Positions 44,433 through 53,580 of a stretch of DNA of 64,000 bases are shown here, one piece after another. The notes under the pieces were generated by a model. That model searched no databases, was not told the origin of the DNA, and worked only from the letters and a program-made list of their open reading frames with translations. The translations under genes were made by a program, and so were the position numbers. The stretch is from Amphibalanus amphitrite (lineage: Eukaryota > Arthropoda > Thecostraca > Balanomorpha > Balanidae): positions 124,001 to 188,000 of the forward strand of contig NW_024882320.1 of assembly GCF_019059575.1 (NCBI RefSeq), read 5' to 3'. Positions within the stretch are counted from its first letter, which is position 1, and each line of letters opens with the position of its first letter.

Positions 44433-44508
44433 TCAGTTATAGCCAGACGACAGCTTGGGCGGGCCATATTTAGAGCTGGGAGCCTTGTATCCAGAGCTCG
44501 GGACACTG

Positions 44509-44641
44509 GGTCCACGTCAAAACAGCTAGTGACTATTGAGCTAGTGACTTTTGAGCTAGTACAAAAGAGCTAGTGCTTCAAAACAGCTAGTGACAAAACA
44601 GCTAGCGCCAAAATAGCTAGTAATGCAAAACAGCTAGTATT
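44509..44641 (+). repeat. MULE left terminal repeat, outer part (AGCTAG array)
   Basis: Units such as AGCTAGTGACAAAACAGCTAGC recur every ~17-20 nt. Their order matches the reverse complement of the outer half of 47190-47442. Confidence 0.8.
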
Positions 44642-45860
44642 ATTGCTTCCAAATTAAGCTTGATCCTCACTTCGCTCCAGTACTGTAGTGAATACCCTAC
44701 CGGAGACCGAGTTTTACCGAGATACCCGGCTCGGCGAGCCGTGCACGGTAGGCCAGAGGTTTAACATCCGGGGCTTTGTGACATCCGGGAGTTTCAAACG
44801 CGCGGGTAGGGGTGCGGACGTGACCTGTGGTCGGTCAGCGATCAGCGATTTTGGCCTCGGGCGCCTCTGGCGTCAGAAGCATGACACGGCGCTCGGGCGC
44901 AGCGCCGGGCGAGAGACGGGCCGCGCGGCCGTGGTGCAGCTGGACGCGCGATCGGAACGGAATTCAGCCAGGACCCGCATCGTAGGTCAAAGGTCAAGGG
45001 CACATATGGCCGGCGGGCGAGACCAGCGGCCGAAACAGAAGTCGCTGTGAGGCGAGGGCAGTGATCTGACGCCGGCCCGGGCCTGCACGATGTCTGATAA
45101 TGTTTTCTGCTCTACTGCGGGGTGCTTTGACTGAGCTAGTTTTAATATTGCGTGTAATAATCATAAGCACAGTATGATTTAAAACAATAATGTCAATATA
45201 ATCTGAACATATATTATATATATTTTCAGATAATTATTAACCCGCGCCAAGCAGGTGCTCGGCGCCAACCACCTCCCTCCCCCCCCCACACTAACTCGGC
45301 TCCTGCAGGCCACGCCCACGTATGCGACATGTGGTAAGCGGCATTCGAAAAAGCTCGAAAATCTTAAAAAAACGATTGTTTGCTTGCTTCGTGCAATTGG
45401 AAAAAATAATGTCTGAGAAGGCACTCTCCTCGGCCAGCGACGTCTAGGACTTAAATTGATTCCCTGCTTCAGAAAATGTGAAAAGGTTTAGCGTATAAGT
45501 CCGTGTAGCACTCGAATTGCCAAGCGTGCCAAATATTTTCTCACCCGTAGGCCGTAACACGCCCATCCAGCGCTCCCCCACCCGATCATCGGCCTGACCA
45601 CTGCACTGTGGCGCTTTCATCATCCCTGATTGGATAGAATGTGACCCAGCTATGCGTCACGCTCACGTGCCCGCCATTATCACAGGTCATTCCCGTGTCC
45701 CTGCCCCAGGCGCGGACTGACAGTCACAAGGTCCACGCACTGCTTCAGTCTGACACGCACCTCACCGGGACAGCTACCCTGGCGGTACGGGAGGGGTTCG
45801 GGAGGGTATTCAATGCAGTACTAGAGCCAGGCGCGAATCAAGCTTAATTTGGAAGCAATA
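44642..45860. mobile_element. Element nested in the MULE left terminal repeat
   Basis: The ends TATTGCTTCCAAATTAAGC and its mirror near 45842-45860 form inverted repeats that continue about 70 bp with mismatches (GAATACCCT, AGTACTG). The interior has an ORF of 120 codons (44688-45050) with no recognised family. The target duplication is unclear. Confidence 0.65.
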
Positions 45861-45985
45861 GTACCTCAAATCAGCTAGAGACAAAACAGCTAGCGTCAAT
45901 ATAGCTAGTAGAGCAAAATAGCTAGTGCTTCATTAAAGCTAGTGACAAAATCGCTAGCGTCGAAATAACTAATGAAGCTGTAGCG
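45861..45985 (+). repeat. MULE left terminal repeat, inner part
   Basis: The AGCTAG array resumes (GCTAGCGTCAATATAGCTAG) and matches the inner half of the right terminal repeat inverted, which shows that 44642-45860 is an insertion into a once continuous repeat. Confidence 0.8.
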
Positions 45986-46014
45986 TATTCGCACCGAAAC
46001 GAAAGAACATTACA

Positions 46015-47115
46015 TTGAGGCTGCAAAGAAAAAGAAGAAGGCTGGAAGGATATGCCCCGGAGCCGTCGACGAGGGCAGAAATTCAAATTCCCGAAAAATT
46101 TAAATTTGTTAAGCAAGGGGAAGAAGACGTACGCTTTTTATTATACGACAACGCCGAAAACGAAGACGATTACAACGAACGACCGAACGACCGAATCATA
46201 GTTTTTGCGACCGACCAAATGCTTGACGAACTGGCGGCGAACGATACATGGATGCTCGACGGAACTTTCAAAATTTCACCAGTACTTTTTAGTCAGGTAT
46301 ACACCATTCATGTGGTTGTAGGTGACTCAGGCCATGTTTTCCCTTGCGTTTATGCACTTCTTCCAGACAAAACTTTCGCAACATACCGAAAATTCTTCGT
46401 AATTTTAAAGTCATTTAGAGATCTACAACCGCGTACGTGTGTTATTGATTTCGAATTGTCGGCCGAAAGGGCCCTCCGAGATGCCTTCCCTGACGTCTCA
46501 GTAGAGGGATGTTTTTTTTTTTTCATTTGACTCAGGTATTTGGCGTAAGGTTCAGGCCTGCGGTCTTGTCCCGCAGTATATCGGGACAAGGCTGCAGTCC
46601 GAGAAGCCAGCAAATCACTGTGTGCGCTAGCATTCTTCGAACCGTCGCAAATTGTTGAAACTTTTGAGGAATTACAAGAGGAAGTGGAACAGCTGGGGGA
46701 AGAAGGATTACATCAATTATACGATTACATTGAAGATACATATATAAGAAGGCTGGGTAGAAGGAGCAGAAGAGCACCGTTGTTTGACAAAATTATTTGG
46801 AATGATAGGAGGACAGAGGAAGGGATCCCTAGGACAAACAACAAATTAGAAGCGTGGCACCGGGGAATACAAGGCATGTTTGACTCATCACACCCATCAT
46901 TAATGAGATTTTTCACCGCCATCCAAAAAGAACAAAATCTTCAAGCATCTGATCTTGTGAAATTCAAAAGCGGCCAGGATGTTCAAAAACAAAAGAAAAC
47001 ATACAGAGACATGAATGCCAGATTGGTCACTCTACTGAGACGCTACAGGGAAGGCATTATTAGCAAAAAAGAATTCATTCGGGGAGTAGGCTTCAACATC
47101 ACTTTGAATGTTTGA
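46015..47115 (+). pseudogene. MULE transposase, two frameshifts
   Basis: The first frame (to 46530) has WMLDGTFKISPVLFSQVYTI with the first catalytic Asp, HVFPCVYALLPDKT, and VIDFELSAERAL with the second Asp. A T run at 46511-46523 shifts the frame; IWRKVQACGLVPQYIGT then follows in another frame, which shifts again near 46585 into REASKSLCALAFFEPSQIVE. The last 143 codons (46684-47115) are open and contain GIPRTNNKLEAWHRGIQGMF, typical of MULE C-terminal regions. The DDE-type transposase is therefore inactive as written. The T-run shift could be a sequencing error. Confidence 0.85.
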
Positions 47116-47189
47116 GATGGCATGACGCGGGAAATACATGTGTCATAGATATCTTGCATTTTCGAAGCGAAGTGATTGGGAAGGGAACA

Positions 47190-47442
47190 GAGGTCCAACG
47201 AAATAGCTATTTTGACGCTAGCTGTTTTGTCACTAGCTGTTTTTAAGCACTAGCTATTTTGCTTCACTAGCTATTTTGACGCTAGCGATTTTGTCACTAG
47301 CTATAATGAAGCACTAGCTATTTTGCTCTACTAGCTATATTGACGCTAGCTGTTTTGTCACTAGCTGTTTTGAGGCACTAGCTGTTTTGTACTAGCTCAA
47401 AAGTCACTAGCTCAAATGTCACTAGCTATTCTGACGTGCACC
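47190..47442 (-). repeat. MULE right terminal repeat, uninterrupted
   Basis: About 250 bp of GCTATTTTGACGCTAGC and GTTTTGTCACTAGC units in the opposite orientation to the left array. This copy gives the original unit order. Confidence 0.85.
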
Positions 47443-48320
47443 CGGGACACTGTATCCAGAGCCAATGTCGCTGTAGCTGGAGCTAGGAGCACTGTATCCA
47501 TAGCCAATATCGTTGTATCCAGAGCCAATGTTGCTGTAGCTGGAGCTAGGGCCGCTGTAGCTGGAGCTAGGGCCACTGTATCCAGAGCTAGGAGCGCTGT
47601 ATCCAGAGCTAGGAGCGCTGTATCCAGAGCTAGGAGCGCTGTATCCAAAGCTAGGAGCGCTGTATCCAGAGCTAGGGCCGCTGTAACTGGAGCTGGGGGC
47701 GCTGTAACTGGAAGTAGGAATGCCGTACCCAGTGCTAGGGGCGTGGTAGCCAGTGCTAGGAGCTTTGTATCCAGAGCTGAGAGCGTTGAACTTTTTTCCT
47801 CGTCCACCAAGCTTCAGTTTTCCGAAGTCACGACCTCGGGTCACAGCTCCGTGACCTGAGGTCACCCGTCCGTGGCCGTGACTGAAGCGACCACCTCCAT
47901 CAGCCAGGCACAGCCCGACCAGCAGGGAAGCGGCGAAAATCTGAAAAGAAATTTAAAAAGTGTTGATTTTTTTCCTATGGAAGTATATAAGTTGTAAAAA
48001 ATGACATAAAAACACTGAAACCAGCATCTAGCATTTTAATATTAAATGGACATATTGTCAGGATAATATTTATGAACGTTAGGTACATGGGTGTAGGAGC
48101 GCCAAAAATATTGGTGAAGGATGCCGCCTGAACCTTATGAAAAGGGACAGGACCGTGCCAACCAACACGCACAGTGCAAGCGGGGGGGGGGGGGGGGCGA
48201 ATTTCGCCAACCCCTTGTTTTTCGCAGATATCTTAAGCCCTTATCATCCCATTAACGTCAAATTTTCAATGCCTGCCTAAAACTGAATTTTGCATCTTGC
48301 CATGACAGCAAGATGTAAAT

Positions 48321-49555
48321 CAGGGCCTCGGCTAAGGAATTTTGACTACTGGGGCAAATGGTCAAAGTGTGTTAACCCGCGCCCTGCTGGGAGGGGGGGA
48401 GGTTTTTGAACACACCCCCCCCCCCTGCGGTTTTTCGCGGATAACTGAAAAACGGCGGCACCTTATCATCTATCAATTTTATACATTTTGTGAAAATTTC
48501 AGACCAGGGTCCTTCAAGGTCAGGTCACCAGGTCGCTACAAGTGACCTCACCTCATAAACACATCATAAAATGTTTCAATGTATGCCATAGCTACACCAA
48601 GTGACGGATCGCTTTGAAGCTTTCAGCAATTGATAAGTGCAACAGTATGTACAAAATTCGGAATTTTCATATCGCTGACCTAAGGTCGGGTCAATTTTGC
48701 GACCTCTCTAGGTATTATAAGTCAATGGGAGAAAATTCAAAACCGTCTTTTTCGGACGAAAGTCATTCTAAACACTCTCAAACACTAAATTACATGTAAC
48801 TTTGACACACTGAACATGAAAACGGCACCCGTGACCCCTGTTTATGCCCCTAAGGTCATCTCAGGTCACGAATGGTATCTAACAGTTTTTTGCGACTAAC
48901 TTTTGAAAGAGGTTTGCTAGAGCGATGAAAACGCCTTATATATGTTCAGCTCGACGATACAGAACCACTAATATGCAACTGTCCGGTCAGGTCATGACCT
49001 TGACCTGAGGTCAGATTTTCAAGTTGACCTTTCAAGGTCAAGTTATAGTTCATTCGATGCGTCTTGACGAGAGGAACTCGATGCCGGTAAAAGTAAGGTC
49101 GTACAAGGCTTGGGTCAAAAGTTATTGCAGAAAAACTGTTTCCGAAAAAATCGGCTATTTTTGCAGTTTTTGCCCCCTGCAGGCAAAACCGTTGACGTTA
49201 GGTCAAATCTGAGAGAATTACTCAGAAAGGGCGTTAATAGGGCTATCGAATGCGCTTTTCCGTGGCGCTGTAGCTCTATTGGTTCCCGAGCTATGCGTTG
49301 GCTTCTTGGAAATTGTCGACATTCGACCTGGAAATCGGCGAAATTTTGCCTTCAATGACCTCTGGTGACCTGACCTTTGACCTGACCAAAAAAGTGACCG
49401 AAGTGATTTCGTCATTATTTTTGGCGCTCTTTCGAACGCCGCCTTCTGCGTATCGCTATGTGGCCCAGGAGCCGAGTTAGAAGGGGGGGGGGTGTTCAAA
49501 CACCCGCCCCAGCAGGGCGTGGAAATCCAGGACCCCCAGCCGGGCGCGGGTTAAA
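48321..49555 (+). mobile_element. AGGTCA-rich hAT-like element, copy A, in the GYSAPSS gene intron
   Basis: It starts CAGGGCCTCGGCTAAGG, the same terminus as copy B. The interior is homologous to copy B in the opposite orientation and is dense in AGGTCA/TGACCT. The right end lacks the matching terminus and instead shows an inverted version of its 48374 region (GGGCGCGGGTTAA), so this copy is rearranged. It ends before the intron donor at 49845. Confidence 0.7.
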
Positions 49556-49914
49556 AAACAGACATTTGATCAACCGTCGAATCCAGTAGTTCTAAGCATA
49601 GGTAGGTGAAGACCCTCCCTTGCATTGTCCAAGATTGGTGAAGGATCCTTCACCAATCTGAAACTTTGGTGAAAGGTATCCTTCACCAAAGAGATACGTT
49701 GCTACACCTATGGTTAGGTATGCCGATGAATGCGCTATTCATAAACGGGACATACTGCCAAATAAATACAATACACGTCCAAACCTATGATAAAGTCCTT
49801 AGGGCTTAGGAAACGGACGTTTCTCTGTAGGTATAGACATCTCACCTTAGTGCAGAACATGTTGCTGTCTGGGTCACTGCCGCCAGTGTGTGTCGCTGCT
49901 GAGACAGCACGGTC

Positions 49915-49922
49915 CTTTTATA
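49915..49922 (-). promoter_or_regulatory. TATA box of the GYSAPSS-repeat gene
   Basis: TATAAAAG on the minus strand lies about 55 nt upstream of the ATG at 49860. A start site near 49885-49892 would give a leader of about 30 nt. A TATA-driven short leader is common for highly expressed arthropod structural genes. Confidence 0.65.
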
Positions 49923-51511
49923 CCGTCATCTCTCGATAAACTCAGAGGCAGAGGCGGCGACCGTGTTGGGTTGGGTGTGGGGTGGCCTTCAGCCTGGACG
50001 GTGTCACGCGTGTTTGACGGTGAACAGTGCAAACCAGCAGAGTGTGCAAACCATAGGTGCAAACGCACTGCAACATTCATGCTAATCAAACTATCTCTAG
50101 GTCACCCACGGACACTCAGAATGTGGTCAGCATTGTTTAGTGGACGCTTGGGTGGGATGGGATTTATCCCACGGCCCCGTAACCCCCGACGCCGAACAAA
50201 CAAAGACTGAGGAAGTCGTGCAATCCATCCGACACCCATCCGACGCAATGCGTGTTTCCATTTTCACCCTCAGTGATTCTCTGTCTCCTTTTAACTTTTT
50301 GCCTTTTTACTTCTAATGTTTCGACTTTTTATCATTTTCACTTTTAGCCCATGGACTTTTTGAGTATTTGACTTCTGGGAAGCTCAGGACGTGTTTGGTT
50401 ATTATGCTGTCAATGTCTTACCCGTTGCCGTGTTTTCGGGTCTGCTGTCTCTGCAGCCTGTGTTTTCTGCAAAATAAATATTTGTTTGACTAAACGGTTC
50501 CGGTCTAACGACTTTTTAGAATCGAAATGATACAAGGAATTGAATGGGAAAGGACAATGGTCTAGGGCCTTGACGACCACCAAAGTGCAGCGCCGAGACC
50601 GAATCCGATAGTTAGACGCGGATCACCCACTGCCTCGCAAACGGTCGATAGCGACTTCGCCGCCTAAAAGACAATTTATGGATTTCGGGCTCTACGAGAG
50701 GGCATTTGCCCTAAAAGCCCTCCCCCTTATAATTTGTATCCACCAGTGCAATTTCACCAAGATTACCCGGCCGAAATCATCATTTTTGAAACGGCTTATG
50801 AAAGCCGGCATACGGTGAATCGATTTTTAGCCTCGATCGGTCTGGTAGCATTGAGCAAGATTCCTTTACGCATTGAGTACCTACTGCCTAGTGCCAATGT
50901 GATGGCTACAATTGCCGAAATGCTGACTTGACCACTCAAGGCCATCAATATTGCCTGCGTACCTGCATCAAGATTATGTGCATCAGTAATTAGGATTTTT
51001 ACCAAATGCCGTTCACAAGATTTTTATAACAAAATTGACGTGCATTTGACTACGCATCATTGACTTAATAAAGGAATTCATTTCCGTAAATTTGGCAGCA
51101 AATACTACCAAATTATTCATACGCGGCGCAAGAGGTTCAATTTATTTCCAACACAACAGCCCAAAAACTCCCCGTGGATTTTTGATATTTCAATTTGTTG
51201 TTGTATTAGGTAATTTTTAAGCTATTTTGTTTACATTTTTTGCATTACTGCAGTATTTACTTAATTGCCATTGTTAAGGATGAAGCTGAACGCCTAAACC
51301 TTGATAATAACCTGGCCCATCCTTGGGCTTGGGCTGCCTTAGGTATTTGTTTATTTTTGACGGTTTTTCCGGTTTCTTCTTGTGGGTAATGGGTAATTGA
51401 TATAATAATCTTCGAAAAATACGGATCGAACTGAACCATAATGATTCACGATGAGATATGGGTGAAATCCTCCTTTTGCATCCAAGGCTCAAAATTAAAT
51501 GAACACCACAC
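49923..51511. other. Promoter side of the repeat-protein gene and unannotated sequence
   Basis: The first few hundred bases should be upstream control sequence of the minus-strand gene. Beyond it I see only short ORFs and no recognised element. An AATAAATATTTG near 50473 may mark an old transposon or transcript end. Confidence 0.4.
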
Positions 51512-52860
51512 CAGGGCCTCGGCTAACATGTTAACTACTGGGGCAAATGCCCCAGTAGAGTCGAGGAATGCCCCAGTAGTGGTCAGGCTTTGCCCAACCT
51601 CCACAAAATGAGAATACATCAATATTAACGCACATTCTTTCATTCGGGAGCGGTTGAAGACGTTTATGGCAAGAAATCAGGGGCGGCGGAAGAGGGAGTG
51701 CACGGCGTGCAGCTGCACCCTCAATGTCTATAAAAAAACATAGCCGTGCATTGGCAAACATATCTTTTTGCACCGCATAATCCATCTTCATTCGAAAGAG
51801 CGTCAAAAATAATGACGAAATTACTTCGGCCACTTTTTTGGTCACGTCAAAGGTCAGGTCATGGTGAAGGCCAAATTTCGCCGATTTTCAGGTCGAATAT
51901 CGACAGTTTACAAGATGCCGGCGCATAACTCGGGAACCAATTAGAGCTACAGCACCGCGGAAAAGCGCATTTGATAGCCATATCAGCATGCTTTCTGGTT
52001 ATTTCTCTTAGATTTGACCTAACGTCAACTGTTTTGCCTGCAAGGGGCAAAAACTACCAAAATAGAAGATTTCATGCCTTGCACGAGTTTTCTTTTACCG
52101 ACATCGTGTTCCTCTCGTCGAGACGCATCAAATTAACTACAATTTCACCTTGAAGGTCAACGTGAAAATTCGACCTCAGGTAAGGTCATGATCTGACCGG
52201 AAATTGTCATGTTGCATATCAATCGATCTGCACCGTCGAGCCAAACACAACTAAGGCATTTTCATCGCTCTAGCATGCCTCTTTCAAAAGTTATTCGCGA
52301 AAAACTGTTAGATGCCATTCGTGAACTGAGATGACCTCAGGTGCATATAAACAAGGGTCACGGGTGCTATTTTCATGTTCAGTGTGTCAAAGTCACGTAC
52401 AGTGTTTTATAGTGTTTAGAACGACTTTCGTCCAAAAGAGGTGGTTTTGAATTTTTTCCCATTGACTTATAATAGCGGTCGCAAAATTGAGCTGACCTTA
52501 GGTCCCCGATATGAAAATTCCGAGATATAAATTTTGTACATGCTGTTGCCCTTATCAATCGCTGGAAGTTTCAAAGCGATCGGTCACTCGGTGTAGCTAC
52601 GACATTCATTGAAACATTTTATGAGGTGAGGTCACTTGAAGTGACCTGGTGACCTGACCTTGAATGACCTTGGTCTGAAATTTTACAACACGTGTAAAAT
52701 TGATGGATGCTGGAGCGCCGCCGTTTTTTGAGATATCTGCGAAAAACCGCAGGAAAAACTGCAGGTGTTCAACCTCCCCCCCCCCCCCCCCCCCCCAGCA
52801 GGGCGCCAACACACTTTGACGATTTGCCCCAGTAGTCAAATTTCCTTAGCCGAGGCCCTG
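51512..52860 (-). mobile_element. AGGTCA-rich hAT-like element, copy B, complete
   Basis: Both ends carry CAGGGCCTCGGCTAA inverted, followed by CTACTGGGGCAAAT. The flanks are a perfect 8-bp duplication CACCACAC (51504-51511 and 52861-52868), diagnostic of hAT-type insertion. There is no transposase. The interior has many AGGTCA half sites and a C run of ~22 at about 52775-52797. Confidence 0.85.
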
Positions 52861-53157
52861 CACCACACTTCATCAAGATTAACATTGTCACAAACCAAAC
52901 CAAAACCATACATTTAATGCTATAAAACCAGGTACATTACAAGCAGAAATAACAGCATTAGTAGAGGAGTAGGCGAGTAAACATCACACAAAGACCTTCC
53001 ATCCAAGGAGAGGCGCATACCTGCAGGAGATGTTTCTTTCGAACCAAATCAAAATAAACCTAACCTTGACCCCTAACCTGACTGGGCGCCTTGGACTGGG
53101 CTAGCATTGTTAAGAGGGGTAACAATTAGGGAGGTATTAGTTGAGGCTGCTGGATAT

Positions 53158-53296
53158 CAGTAGCAGCGGAACACCTTCAAATAAGGGGGGCACTGCCGAC
53201 TTTTGGTCCCATTCTTTCCATGCAATGCCCATAGGCCTAATTTTAAAATGGCAAAATCAAAGGGGGCATGTTGCCCCCCACATTCCGCCGCATATG
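53158..53296. mobile_element. 139-bp hAT-type MITE, second copy
   Basis: CAGTAGCAGCGGAAC and ATTCCGCCGCATATG form the ends, flanked by the 8-bp duplication CTGGATAT (53150-53157 and 53297-53304). It is homologous to 16921-17078 and lies upstream of the GPHR gene. Confidence 0.85.
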
Positions 53297-53580
53297 CTGG
53301 ATATGGTGATGCAATTGGACCAGAACATAAGGTCATTCATATAACATGCAAATCAGCACCTCAACCTAAGCCCAGTGGCTGTGCTGTTCTCTCCCAGACT
53401 TACAGCTGTGATGTCAAGCAAATGTATTTATGTCATTACAGGAAAGCACCTTTTGAATCCTGCTCCATCTTGTCTGCTGTATCTTTGGATCTCTAAACTC
53501 ATGTTTATACTGCTGTTGCAGGTGAAGATCAACAAGTTCAAGATTGATAGCTTTTGGGCTTTGTGCCCTAGTTTGCAAGA

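Larger units (their letters stand above)
44509..47442 (+). mobile_element. Mutator-like element (MULE) inserted in the GYSAPSS gene
   Basis: The ends GGTCCACGTCAAAACAGC and, inverted, GGTGCACGTCAGAATAGC bound the element, which is flanked by the 10-bp duplication CGGGACACTG (44499-44508 and 47443-47452). Both terminal regions consist of short AGCTAGTG units. It contains a MULE-type transposase in the plus direction. The left terminal repeat is split by a further insertion at 44642-45860. Confidence 0.88.
44433..49860 (-). pseudogene. Secreted GYSAPSS-repeat protein gene, split by a MULE
   Basis: Exon 1 (49846-49860) encodes MFCTK and joins in phase to exon 2 (from 47940) with IFAASLLVGLCLADGG, giving a clean signal peptide. 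A Gly/His region (HGHGRVTSGHGAV) follows, then about a dozen repeats of the form SSGYSAPSSGYSGPSS. At 47443 the frame runs into a MULE and stops at 47422-47424 (177 residues). The original C-terminus lies past the MULE, at 44508-44433 (SSGYKAPSSKYGPPKLSSGYN). Removing the MULE and one target duplication would leave 192 codons in frame. Composition suggests a cuticular or extracellular structural protein; the family is not identified. Whether the allele is fixed or polymorphic is unknown. Confidence 0.82.

Noticed and set aside
47416-47859. 147-codon plus-strand ORF opposite the GYSAPSS repeats
   Set aside because: It is the antisense shadow of a repetitive coding region; the minus strand has signal peptide, intron and TATA box.
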